From an uncultured Granulosicoccaceae bacterium (GTDB lineage: Bacteria > Pseudomonadota > Gammaproteobacteria > Granulosicoccales > Granulosicoccaceae): a stretch of DNA of 64,000 nt. Below the pieces are notes generated by a model that searched no databases, had not been told where the DNA came from, and saw only the letters and a program-made list of their open reading frames with translations. Position numbers and translations under genes: made by a program. Positions 45,874 to 54,790 of the stretch are shown here, one piece after another. The stretch spans positions 1 through 64,000 of the forward strand of contig CALFCF010000014.1 of the NCBI GenBank assembly GCA_937951345.1, read 5' to 3'. The first letter of the stretch is position 1, and each line of letters starts with the position of its first letter.

Positions 45874-46011
45874 GTCGATCAGTCTTGCATTGCGCTACGT
45901 TTAACTACTTTTCCATTCCTGCGCTACAGCGCCGTTGCTGAATAAACCCAAAGCATAGAATCATCCTGGAATCATCCGGCAGGCTTTACCGGGTCAAGCA
46001 ACCCATATCAG

Positions 46012-46041
46012 ACAGATAGCAAAAGCAAAAACTATCTGTCA
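46012..46041 (+). terminator. Hairpin downstream of tolC
   Basis: Perfect 9-bp stem gacagatag / ctatctgtc with an A-rich 12-base loop, 139 bases after tolC. It may end the pcm-like/tolC transcript; no U tract is present. Confidence 0.45.
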
Positions 46042-46172
46042 CCCAACCAACTATGTCTTGTGCTGTAACCGAAGGGTACGGGCATGCACGCGCGCTGCAG
46101 TTTCCGCAAAGGCAGCAGCGTTGATGTAGACTGCAGTATTTACGCAGGCAACATACCTGAATCACCTATCAG

Positions 46173-46517
46173 ATGAACTTTTCGATAAGTCGGTTTTTAA
46201 GAAATTCCCCTAAGAAGAAACCCGTCTTTGAACAAATAACCGTTTATGCCAACAAGCCCGAATCGTCGTTTGTTATCAAAGACAAATCAACACTGGATAA
46301 ACTTTCGGTACTTATCAGCGAACGTCAGGTCGTCAATCTCGCAGAAACAAAACTTCCCGATTCAATAACTCTGGATTTTGTTAGCGACAACCGTAAGTAT
46401 GCAGGTCGTTGGCTCTACTCTAAAACGGGTTATATAAGAATATTATCGAAGAACAAAGTTCCTACCTACCAAATACCACAGGCTCAAGTGTTTAGTAAAT
46501 TGCTTGGTATTGAATGA
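46173..46517 (+). CDS. Hypothetical protein
   Basis: A 114-aa basic protein with no signal peptide, membrane segment or recognised motif. Its middle (FVIKDKSTLDKLSVLISERQVV) looks like a compact alpha/beta domain. It is in the same direction as tolC but 299 bases away, and it is convergent with the GMC oxidoreductase gene. I do not recognise it. The steady amino-acid composition and ATG start suggest a real gene. Confidence 0.55.
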   Translation: MNFSISRFLRNSPKKKPVFEQITVYANKPESSFVIKDKSTLDKLSVLISERQVVNLAETKLPDSITLDFVSDNRKYAGRWLYSKTGYIRILSKNKVPTYQIPQAQVFSKLLGIE

Positions 46518-46559
46518 TGAAACATTAAAACAAAAACAGGAAACAGGAAACACGCAAAA

Positions 46560-48197
46560 CTAAACGGCGTCCGATTGCACTAAATCTGCGCCCTTCTCAC
46601 CAATCATCATTGATGCAGCGCACGTGTTTGATGACGTGACTCGTGGCATTACAGAGGCATCAATTACCCGTAGTGCTTGCAATCCATGCACCTTCAGGTC
46701 GGGTCCGACGACTGCCATCGGATTCGATGAAGGCCCCATGGTACACGTCCCAGTCAGATGGTAGCCCGTGTTGCCGGTACGTTTGGCATAGTCCAAAAGC
46801 TCATCATCACTTTGACAATCGTCTCCCGGGACTTCTTCCTGTTTGAAGTAGTCAGACAACGGCGGTGAACGCAGAAACTGCCGGCACAGCTTCATGCCAC
46901 GTAAAACTGTTTCGCGATCCTCTTCATGTTGCATATAGTTAGGTTGTACAACCGGTGAATCCTGAGGGTCACGCGAGGAAATATGTACGTAACCAGTGCT
47001 CAACGGACGTTGTTGCGTAAACCCGCAGGTCGCTGCTGCAAAGCGATCCAGTACATACACTTTTCCCGCCTGATAGCTGCCGGGCGTGAACACAAACTGC
47101 ATATCCGGTGTAGCATCAGCAATGTCAGCGGAATTCAGAAACGCATAAGCGATTGAAGGGCTATACGCGAGAATACTGGGTTTTCCCCGGTACCAACGCA
47201 GAATCTCACGGAGTAAGTGTGGCCCGCGTGAGAGCTTGTTCAATGATGGTGCGTTATCGTCGAGTCGTGCTGACAGTCGAACAAAGTAGTGATCCTGGAA
47301 GTTCTTCCCGACACCTGGTAACGCATGCACAATCGGAATATCGAATTTCGACAGCAAGTCTGGTGCGCCTACACCCGAGCGTTGTAACAGGGTCGCTGAA
47401 TTAACTGTCCCTGCGCAAACAATCACCTCACGATTGGCAAACAGTGATTGACGGTCAAGTGTCTCAACACCGGTTGCCCGGTTACCTTTAAATAAAATAC
47501 GAGCTACCTGAACACCTGCCATGATTTGCAGGTTAGCGTTTGATTTCCCGTTATCCAGAAAAGCACCCGCTGCCGTGACCCGTCGCCCGGATTGTATAAA
47601 CCGCTGGTAATAACCTGTACCGCGTTGAACTGCACCGTTGTAGTCGTTATGCATGGGTAAACCATATGCACCAACTGCATTGATAAACGCATCGCAGATG
47701 GGATCCAGCCTATCGGGATCGGAGATATGTACCGGCCCATGTGCACCACGGAATTGAGAATGTTGTTCCGTCCCCTCTTCGTTGCTGGTAAGCGTTGCCA
47801 CACGCGATTCGCTGCGACGAAAGTACGGCAACACGTCGCGATAACCCCAACCGGAGTTACCCAGTGATTCCCAATAGTTAAAGTCAGCGGCTTGCCCACG
47901 GTTATAGACCAGGCCATTGATAGCAGTTGAACCACCCAGTAATTTACCCTGCGGTATATACACCGACCGGCCATCCAGTGCATCAGCAGGTGACGTCTGG
48001 TATTGCCACATCAAATCAGGGTTTTGAAGATTTTTTGAAAAGGCAGCCGGGATACGGGAATAAATGTTGTCACGCGCAGGTCCTGCTTCAATCAATAGGA
48101 CACTGGCAGACTGCCCGGATTCAGACGATGCCAATCTGCTCGCGACAATGGAACCCGATGCTCCACTGCCAATCACGATGTAATCCGGATTATCCAT
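46560..48197 (-). CDS. GMC-family oxidoreductase (choline-dehydrogenase-like)
   Basis: FAD-dependent alcohol dehydrogenase of 545 aa. It has the N-terminal YIVIGSGASGSIVASRLA, the GMC signature regions GKLLGGSTAINGLVYNRG and AGTVNSATLLQRSGVG, and the C-terminal catalytic part GYHLTGTCTMG with RVIDASVMPRVTSSNT. Family members oxidise choline, glucose, or aliphatic or terpenoid alcohols. Choline is possible given the nearby choline-kinase-like and DMGDH-like genes, but no betaine aldehyde dehydrogenase accompanies it, so the substrate is uncertain. Confidence 0.88.
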   Translation of the reverse strand: MDNPDYIVIGSGASGSIVASRLASSESGQSASVLLIEAGPARDNIYSRIPAAFSKNLQNPDLMWQYQTSPADALDGRSVYIPQGKLLGGSTAINGLVYNRGQAADFNYWESLGNSGWGYRDVLPYFRRSESRVATLTSNEEGTEQHSQFRGAHGPVHISDPDRLDPICDAFINAVGAYGLPMHNDYNGAVQRGTGYYQRFIQSGRRVTAAGAFLDNGKSNANLQIMAGVQVARILFKGNRATGVETLDRQSLFANREVIVCAGTVNSATLLQRSGVGAPDLLSKFDIPIVHALPGVGKNFQDHYFVRLSARLDDNAPSLNKLSRGPHLLREILRWYRGKPSILAYSPSIAYAFLNSADIADATPDMQFVFTPGSYQAGKVYVLDRFAAATCGFTQQRPLSTGYVHISSRDPQDSPVVQPNYMQHEEDRETVLRGMKLCRQFLRSPPLSDYFKQEEVPGDDCQSDDELLDYAKRTGNTGYHLTGTCTMGPSSNPMAVVGPDLKVHGLQALRVIDASVMPRVTSSNTCAASMMIGEKGADLVQSDAV

Positions 48198-48463
48198 AGA
48201 ATATTTAAAGCCGGGGCTTGAACATGTTCACATTAGGCACTTTCAACTGAGTTGTGATCATAGTTAAGTTGATAATGTCTAACCATTGCACCTTACACTA
48301 CGTGCTCGCTTTGAATGCACATTAGCTTCGCACAGGCTGGAGTGAAAATCCATTAAGCACATTTATGTGCTGCATTTAGTACTGCTTTTAACTAACAGAT
48401 TTATCGACGCCTTTATTATCGACGCCTTTATTTAGGTCGAGTATTCGATCCACACACGTCGAT
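48198..48463. other. Intergenic region with 15-bp duplication
   Basis: A 266-base gap between the GMC oxidoreductase start and the stop of the DMGDH-like gene. It contains the perfect tandem duplication listed separately and no recognisable gene. Confidence 0.5.
48401..48430. repeat. 15-bp perfect tandem duplication
   Basis: ttatcgacgccttta occurs twice with no spacer, 34 bases from the stop of the DMGDH-like gene. Confidence 0.9.
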
Positions 48464-50923
48464 TTACTCGAATTTTAATAACGGTTGCAACGAAATACGG
48501 CATGCCACTCTATCACCCGCTACATTCAAGCTATAGTCACCGTTGAGAAGACCGCGTTTATCTTCCATCGCATCCATTCGCACATAGCCGATGCCGATTG
48601 GGCGGTTGATGCTATGCCCATAACCACCACTGGTTAACCAGCCCACCTGTTTGTTATTGCGGTAAATGGTTTCCCGCCCGAATAACTGCACATCTGCATC
48701 GTCAACAACAAAATTAGCCAGTTGCCGCTTCACCACAGGCTTGCCGGATTCGAGCATACGGCGTAAGTCGCTTAGAGACTCTCTACCTTTAAATGGTTTG
48801 TCACTTCGACCAAGTTTAACCGCCCAGTCAAGACCGGCTTCGAATGGATTAGTGGTGGGACTGATATCACTACCCCAGGCCCGGTGAAACACCTCCAGCC
48901 GACAGGACTCTATACAACGATACCCTGCATCGAGTAATCCGTGTGCTTCACCGACACGATGCAGCATTTCATACACGGCAACAGCCGATTCAACCGGCAC
49001 GTGCAGCTCCCACCCGGGGCCACCCAGATAACTAAGCCGAATAGCTTTGACTAGTGCACCGGCGATCGTCAGTTCTTGCAAGGTCGCAAATGGAAAGCGC
49101 GTGGAACTAAAGTCATCCGTTGCATATCCAGGTAAGGCTGCAAGAATAGCCTGAGCTTGAGGCCCCATCAGCGACAATACACTCCACTCAGAGGTCACAT
49201 CAATCAACGTGCAGTCAAGCTCAGCAGGCAGGTTGGAAGATATCCAGTGAAAGTCACGTGTAGCGAACCCGGTTCCGGTAACAATGTAGTAGCTTGTCGG
49301 ATCAATTTTACTGACTACGACATCAGCCTCGATCCCACCGTTGTCGTTCAAGAGTTGTGTGTAGACAACTTTACCAACCGCAACATCCGTATCGTTAGCA
49401 GCAATCCAGTCCATCGCCCGGGTTGCATCCTTGCCACACAACAGAAATTTCGCAAACGATGTCTGATCGATCAGAACAGCAGCATTTCGCGCTGCCAGAT
49501 GTTCGCGCCTAACCGCGTTGAACCACCCGGGTTTACCAAAGGTGTAGGTTTCATCAGGTGATTCACCAGCTGCAACTGACGCAAACCAGTTGGGACGTTC
49601 CCAACCGAGTTTTTCACCGAAGCACGCACCACGCGTTTTCAGTAAAGGGTACAGCGGAGATGTACGCGCAGGGCGTGCGCTTTTGTTTTCTTCATACGGC
49701 CATGCCATTGTGTAGTGCCGGCTGTAGGCTTCAAGTGTTCGCTGTCTGACCCAGTGTGTATCAGCGTGTGGTTGACCGAATCGTCGGATATCGACGGGCC
49801 ACAGATCATAAGGCGGTGCCCCATGAGCGGCCCATTCCGCCAGCGCCATACCTGCGCCACCACCGGATGCGATGCCGAAAGCATTAAATCCGGCGCCGAC
49901 AAAAAAGCCGGCAAGTTCAGGTGCTTCACCCAGTATGAAGTTACCATCCGGTGTAAAGCTTTCAGGCCCGTTGATCATTTGTTTGATACCGGCATTCTCA
50001 AGTGCAGGTACACGACCCGAAGCAAATTCGAGCATCGGTGCAAAATGATCAATATCGTTATCCAGCAAACTAAAAGAGAAATCCTCCGGTACACCGTCTG
50101 TCGCCCACGCCTTTGGATTCGGTTCATAGCCCCCCATCACCAAACCACCGACCTCTTCTTTGAAATAGGTTAGACGATCCGGGTCGCGCAGTGTGGGTAG
50201 CTCCGGCGTTACACCATCAATTTGATCGGTGACAATATACTGATGCTGTACCGATACCAGGGGCACAGTAACACCAACGGTTGCTGCTACTTGCCTGCTC
50301 CACTGACCACAGCAACAAATGACTTTCTCGCAAGCTACAAACCCGTCGCTGGTTTCAACACCGGCAATAACACCGTCGTGCAAGCGAATATTGTTTACTG
50401 CAATGCCTTCGAGCACTAACGCACCCTGCTGCCTTGCACCCGCAGCAAGCGCGCGCGTGATATCTGTTGGATTGGCCTGACCATCCGTCGGCAGAAAAGC
50501 CGCGCCGACCACATCATCGATTTGCATTAACGGCCACAATTCACGTGCTTCTACCGGTGTCAGTAACTGCATATCCAGGCCGAAGGAAGTCGCAGTAGTG
50601 GCTTGTCGTTTAACTTCGATCCAGCGATCGGCGTTGCAGGCCAGACGAAGACCGCCGTTCATTTTCCAACCGGTGGATAATCCGGTTTGTTGTTCAAGGT
50701 TACGGTAGAGGCTGACAGAATCACCCAGTAGTTGCGTTATACCGGCGCTGCTTCTGAGCTGCCCAATCAGACCTGCTGCATGCCAGGTACTGCCGGACGT
50801 CAGCTGATGGCGCTCCAGCAGCAACGTTTCACAGCCCAACGCAGCCAGATGATAAGCAGTTGAACAACCCACAATACCGCCGCCGATGACAACAAAGCGC
50901 GACGACTCAGGTAATTCCGACAC
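48464..50923 (-). CDS. Dimethylglycine/sarcosine-dehydrogenase-like flavoprotein with GcvT domain
   Basis: A two-domain enzyme of 819 aa. The N-terminal DAO-type FAD domain starts VVIGGGIVGCSTAYHLAALG, and GSTWHAAG contains the histidine that binds FAD covalently in DMGDH and sarcosine dehydrogenase. From about residue 430 a GcvT-like domain follows (folate-dependent C1 transfer). Such enzymes demethylate dimethylglycine or sarcosine, passing formaldehyde to tetrahydrofolate. The start is GTG at 50923 with ggag upstream. It follows the choline-kinase-like gene across a 175-base structured leader. Confidence 0.87.
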   Translation of the reverse strand: MSELPESSRFVVIGGGIVGCSTAYHLAALGCETLLLERHQLTSGSTWHAAGLIGQLRSSAGITQLLGDSVSLYRNLEQQTGLSTGWKMNGGLRLACNADRWIEVKRQATTATSFGLDMQLLTPVEARELWPLMQIDDVVGAAFLPTDGQANPTDITRALAAGARQQGALVLEGIAVNNIRLHDGVIAGVETSDGFVACEKVICCCGQWSRQVAATVGVTVPLVSVQHQYIVTDQIDGVTPELPTLRDPDRLTYFKEEVGGLVMGGYEPNPKAWATDGVPEDFSFSLLDNDIDHFAPMLEFASGRVPALENAGIKQMINGPESFTPDGNFILGEAPELAGFFVGAGFNAFGIASGGGAGMALAEWAAHGAPPYDLWPVDIRRFGQPHADTHWVRQRTLEAYSRHYTMAWPYEENKSARPARTSPLYPLLKTRGACFGEKLGWERPNWFASVAAGESPDETYTFGKPGWFNAVRREHLAARNAAVLIDQTSFAKFLLCGKDATRAMDWIAANDTDVAVGKVVYTQLLNDNGGIEADVVVSKIDPTSYYIVTGTGFATRDFHWISSNLPAELDCTLIDVTSEWSVLSLMGPQAQAILAALPGYATDDFSSTRFPFATLQELTIAGALVKAIRLSYLGGPGWELHVPVESAVAVYEMLHRVGEAHGLLDAGYRCIESCRLEVFHRAWGSDISPTTNPFEAGLDWAVKLGRSDKPFKGRESLSDLRRMLESGKPVVKRQLANFVVDDADVQLFGRETIYRNNKQVGWLTSGGYGHSINRPIGIGYVRMDAMEDKRGLLNGDYSLNVAGDRVACRISLQPLLKFE

Positions 50924-50954
50924 AGTGTTACTCCGTAGACATCACGTTAACAGT

Positions 50955-51096
50955 AGAAGCCATCTCAACTTCGAGCCTGCACGCTGATCCTTCGTTGCGT
51001 GCCGTTCTGCGCTGCTCATTTACTGCGTGTAAACTGCGCTGCTCGCTCGCCACACGCCTTGCCTGAGCGCACAATCTCAATGTTGAGACGGCTTCT
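50955..51096 (-). promoter_or_regulatory. Structured leader (long inverted repeat) upstream of DMGDH-like gene
   Basis: Arms agaagccatctcaac (50955-50969) and gttgagacggcttct (51082-51096) pair at 14 of 15 positions and enclose about 112 bases. Inside are a hairpin gcacgc / gcgtgc (about 50978-51001) and a direct repeat ctgcgctgctc. The distal arm can also fold on itself (tctcaa tg ttgaga, 51076-51089), which would compete with the long stem. It lies just before the ribosome binding site of the GTG start at 50923. A regulatory RNA switch is possible; a decayed repeat element is the alternative. Confidence 0.5.
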
Positions 51097-51098
51097 AA

Positions 51099-51992
51099 TT
51101 ATTTCAGCAATTGAAAAGCCGTGTAGCTTGTTTCAAAGCGCTGCAGATTCTCTGCCGTGTAGGCAGCATAATCAAAGTCGATCGTCGAATGGATTTCAGA
51201 CACCATGCTCCAAAGTGTCTCACGTAATAACGATGCACATTTCATCGCCTGATAGCGTCGCCATACATCATCCGTCACAGCGACTTCAAAATACGCATCG
51301 AGTAGCCAGCGCTCATCAACTTCTGTTAATCCGTTGTTGGATGCGATCCCACCCAAATCAAACAACGGCGAGTTGAAACCGGCATATTCCCAGTCAATCA
51401 ACCAGAGCCTGTCACCTTCATCGATCAGATTGGCGGCGAGTAGATCATTATGGCCAAAGACAATATCAAACGGTGCCGACGCCACCTGCAATTGTTCACT
51501 CGCCTGCAAGAGTTCAGGCAAACGGGCCAGATGTGTGCTGCTTGTACCTTCAAGGCTTGCAGCATAATCACGAACGACATGAAACACCCAGAAGAAAGGG
51601 GCGGCACCGCGCAGGTGTTCAGGCACGACGCTATGGCAGGTTTTAAGTACCGGCAGCAACCTTTCGAGCACTGCGCGGCTGGCTACATCTTCCGGCGTTA
51701 GCGTTCGACCATTCACAAAGCGCATGACCAGTATGCCGTCGGATACATGCACAATTTCAGGCGAGATCCCGGCGCCAAAAGCGGCCTGTCCCGCGGCAAC
51801 TTCCCTGACTCTGCTGATGTGATGGACCGGGATATCAGAACCCAGACGCACGACATATTCAGCACCATCGTCGTCAGAGACCTTGAAATTGTGGTTTGTA
51901 ATACCACCGTCCAGCGATTCAATACGGATTCCACCCTGCCAGCAAGGCAGGTGGCGTATCTGCTCATCTACTGCGGTCGCTATATCAGTCAA
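51099..51992 (-). CDS. Choline-kinase-like / aminoglycoside-phosphotransferase-fold protein
   Basis: Kinase of the LicA/choline-kinase group, 297 aa. The catalytic loop is FGHNDLLAANLI (Asp in HND) and the metal-binding motif is LIDWEYAGFNSPLFDLGG. The N-terminal nucleotide region is GGITNHNFKV. It starts with TTG at 51992, supported by a strong aggag site eight bases upstream. It precedes the DMGDH-like gene, a pairing that suggests phosphorylation of choline, ethanolamine or another methylated amino alcohol. Confidence 0.85.
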   Translation of the reverse strand: MTDIATAVDEQIRHLPCWQGGIRIESLDGGITNHNFKVSDDDGAEYVVRLGSDIPVHHISRVREVAAGQAAFGAGISPEIVHVSDGILVMRFVNGRTLTPEDVASRAVLERLLPVLKTCHSVVPEHLRGAAPFFWVFHVVRDYAASLEGTSSTHLARLPELLQASEQLQVASAPFDIVFGHNDLLAANLIDEGDRLWLIDWEYAGFNSPLFDLGGIASNNGLTEVDERWLLDAYFEVAVTDDVWRRYQAMKCASLLRETLWSMVSEIHSTIDFDYAAYTAENLQRFETSYTAFQLLK

Positions 51993-52192
51993 CAGATTTC
52001 TCCTGATTTAAAGCAGTTTTTCAGCGACTGGCACACTCAGTATCCGGGATAGCTATACCAATGAGTAACACAAGGCCTATCGCGACTCAGTATAATTAGC
52101 TACGTACCAACGAGACACGTGCCTCAACCGCCCTAGAGACGCTGATTGTACTCCAGTGTCTCTCTCACACCATCCCAGACTTCAGGTGACCC

Positions 52193-52948
52193 ATGCATGC
52201 TCTTTTAAGAATATTGATGTTCACCGGCTTGTTAACCCTATCAAGCGCAACAATTGCGCAATCCATGCAGCTCAGCTTTTCCAATGAAACATTCGAAACA
52301 ACCAACGTCTTCAGCGATATAGAGATATTCGAGTTCACCATTGATATTGACGCGCCGCTGGCTGCAGGTCAGTTCGAGAATCCACCCATCAGCAGTGTCA
52401 CCTATCGGGTTTTCGGTATGCTGGTCGAAGGTACACCTTCGGGCTTCCCCGGCTTTAATCTGGAGCGTGAAATCACCGGCGAAGAGTTCTACGCACAAGG
52501 CAGTTCACTGCAATTCGAGATTGCAGATACAGCGGTGCTGGAAGACGGTGTACAAATTGCGGAGCTGGTCGGTAGTGAGGTGGTGTTTCTGTTCGACGGC
52601 AGGGAAGTGGACAACGGCAGATTCCACCCGGCTCGTGTAGAGCTGCGGGCCGACGGTACTGGTCGACTGCAAAACAGTAACAACGTTCCAACACTGGAGC
52701 CATTGCTGGAAGTAGATCCCGGATCAGAGTACATCGTTGACTTGGTGTTTGACGCCGGTAATACCACGTTAATTGTTGACCCCAACGTAATTGTTGATCC
52801 GAATGGCGTCAGTATCGATGGGGATGGCAACGGCGGAAATAGCAGCGGCGGTGGTAGTCCCAGTATTATTTTATTGCTCGCTCAGCTAGCAGTTGTGTTT
52901 TTTCGCTGGTTTGTTAACGTGCAACCCGTGCGAATGCTCGGGCTTTAA
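52193..52948 (+). CDS. Exported protein with GlyGly-CTERM-like C-terminus
   Basis: A 251-aa secreted protein. The signal peptide is residues 1-22 (LLTLSSATIAQS), followed by a beta-rich domain without known motif. The tail has an Asp/Gly/Asn/Ser linker (GDGNGGNSSGGGSPS), then a hydrophobic stretch (IILLLAQLAVVFF) and basic residues. This is the layout of a GlyGly-CTERM sorting signal, in which a rhombosortase cleaves after anchoring. The basic end is weaker than usual, and no rhombosortase gene is in the window. Function unknown. Confidence 0.65.
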   Translation: MHALLRILMFTGLLTLSSATIAQSMQLSFSNETFETTNVFSDIEIFEFTIDIDAPLAAGQFENPPISSVTYRVFGMLVEGTPSGFPGFNLEREITGEEFYAQGSSLQFEIADTAVLEDGVQIAELVGSEVVFLFDGREVDNGRFHPARVELRADGTGRLQNSNNVPTLEPLLEVDPGSEYIVDLVFDAGNTTLIVDPNVIVDPNGVSIDGDGNGGNSSGGGSPSIILLLAQLAVVFFRWFVNVQPVRMLGL

Positions 52949-53088
52949 GCAGGCAAAGCTTCACTGATATTCCAGTCGTTGGCTAGTACCGGATTGATTG
53001 AAAAAGTATACTGTCTTCGCACTTTCGCTGAACCTTACCGGCAAACAGCACCTGAGCTTCTGTTACCTCTAAAGCGAGATCAAACTGT

Positions 53089-53967
53089 ATGAATGACACG
53101 ATTGCACCGGAAAAAGGATCGTCTCCAGAGGCCATCGAAAATCACTATGGCACCGGTAACGAGTACTTTGCCCTGTGGCTGGGTAACGCGATGGCGTACT
53201 CCTGTGCTTTATGGGATGAAAACGATCCCGATCAGTCGCTCGACGACGCCCAGATGGCGAAAATTCTTCATCACTGCGACGAATCACATGCGCGTGACGG
53301 TAAACATGTACTCGATATCGGCTGCGGCTGGGGCGGTGTCATGCAGCATCTGGTTGATCACTACAATGTCGGATCAGTTACAGGATTGACCCTCAGCGAT
53401 AGCCAGAAAGAATGGGTAGACAATAAAAACGACAAACGCGTTGAATCACGGCTGGAGAGCTGGAAAGACCACAAACCCAAGAATACCTACGACGCCATAA
53501 TCTCAATTGGTGCGTTCGAACACTTCGCCAAGCTCGGTATGAGTGGCGAAGAAAAAATCGCAGCCTACCGGGAATTCTTCCTGAAGTGCCACTCCTGGCT
53601 ACAACCGCGAAGCTACCTGTCGTTGCAGACGGTCGCCTATGGCAATTCACTTACGGAAGACTTTGACAAGTTCATCTCCAGTGAAATTTTTCAGGAAACC
53701 GATACACCCAAACTGCACGAGATCGCCGCCGGCTGTGAACGGCTGTTCGAAGTCGTAAGACTGCGCAATGACCGCGATGATTATCGCCGCACTCTACGCG
53801 CCTGGTACACCAATCTCAGAGCAAACCGCGAACGCGCAGTAGAGCTGCAAGGCGAAAAAGAAGTAAAACGTTTCGAACGCTACCTGCGCCTGATGGCTTA
53901 TATGTTCGAAGTGGGTGGTCTTGATTTACACCGAATTACCCTGCGCAGGATTGATGATCCGAAGTGA
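53089..53967 (+). CDS. Cyclopropane-fatty-acid-synthase-like SAM methyltransferase
   Basis: A 292-aa class I methyltransferase. It has the CFA-synthase entry motif AIENHYGTGNEYFALWLG, YSCALWDE, and the SAM motif VLDIGCGWGGVMQHL (about 74-88), then VTGLTLSDSQ and ISIGAFEHFA. It is shorter than E. coli Cfa (382 aa) because the N-terminal lipid-binding domain is missing. It could methylate lipids or a small soluble acceptor. The nearest neighbours do not indicate a pathway. Confidence 0.85.
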   Translation: MNDTIAPEKGSSPEAIENHYGTGNEYFALWLGNAMAYSCALWDENDPDQSLDDAQMAKILHHCDESHARDGKHVLDIGCGWGGVMQHLVDHYNVGSVTGLTLSDSQKEWVDNKNDKRVESRLESWKDHKPKNTYDAIISIGAFEHFAKLGMSGEEKIAAYREFFLKCHSWLQPRSYLSLQTVAYGNSLTEDFDKFISSEIFQETDTPKLHEIAAGCERLFEVVRLRNDRDDYRRTLRAWYTNLRANRERAVELQGEKEVKRFERYLRLMAYMFEVGGLDLHRITLRRIDDPK

Positions 53968-54007
53968 ACAGCTTTATTATTCTTGACAGATACCGAACAG
54001 TTTCATT

Positions 54008-54631
54008 TTAGCTTATATTGCAGGCTATTCCTGTACGAAACATAGTCATATAAAAAGTCTCACTGATTACACCCAATACAAACAGGTGCATTGTGGCGCA
54101 ACCATCCCGGTCGAGCTTTTTCGATCTAAATGCGAATTGTTCCTGAACCGGATAATTAAACGTATATTCAACATGACTCTCTGCACGAATTAGCTTATGC
54201 CTAATCGCGAAGAACTCGATCGTCACCAGTCCAATCGTGGAAACCGGTGGTCTTTCGCCACTTCCAGACAAACTAATCTTACACTGGCGTTTGTTTTTTG
54301 GCGCTTTCTCCAAGTCTTCATGACTTAGACTTACAACGATTAATGAATCTGGATCATGCCAGACAGAGCGTCCTGCACGTTGATTGGTTTGTTTAAAACT
54401 TCCCGGCAATACGTCACCTTCGGCTAAACCATCCGCATCAAAGGTCTCGTCAGACTCAACAAAACCTCTGCAACGCTCATGGATCGATGAGAATATCTCA
54501 GCTGGGTTCGCCTGAGGTTCTTGCTTAAATAAATAAAAATAAGCTGAAAAAGAAAGGATGATGAAGAAAAACACCACTAGAAACGCAAAAATCATTTCTC
54601 GTAAGAGTCTATCGCCCTCTTTCACAACCAC
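54008..54631 (-). CDS. Membrane-anchored hypothetical protein
   Basis: A 207-aa protein with one N-terminal membrane segment (about 13-35, MIFAFLVVFFFIILSFSAYFYLF) and a soluble remainder containing several cysteines. It appears to start at GTG 54631; the internal ATG before the membrane helix is an alternative. It resembles small envelope or pilin-accessory proteins only in layout. No domain is recognised. It is transcribed leftward like the DUF2157 gene 159 bases upstream. Confidence 0.6.
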   Translation of the reverse strand: MVVKEGDRLLREMIFAFLVVFFFIILSFSAYFYLFKQEPQANPAEIFSSIHERCRGFVESDETFDADGLAEGDVLPGSFKQTNQRAGRSVWHDPDSLIVVSLSHEDLEKAPKNKRQCKISLSGSGERPPVSTIGLVTIEFFAIRHKLIRAESHVEYTFNYPVQEQFAFRSKKLDRDGCATMHLFVLGVISETFYMTMFRTGIACNIS

Positions 54632-54790
54632 TGTAAGCTACCTGATATCCGCCCGAGTTAGTCCGACTACACTGTATTAGTCGTTTTTCGTTTGGATTAT
54701 TTTAGCACCTCTAGTTTAACGAAGGCACAAGATAAGACTCAATCAACCCTGTCCTTGGCCAGGTTTCAGCGCCAACTACAAATGTCGTTG

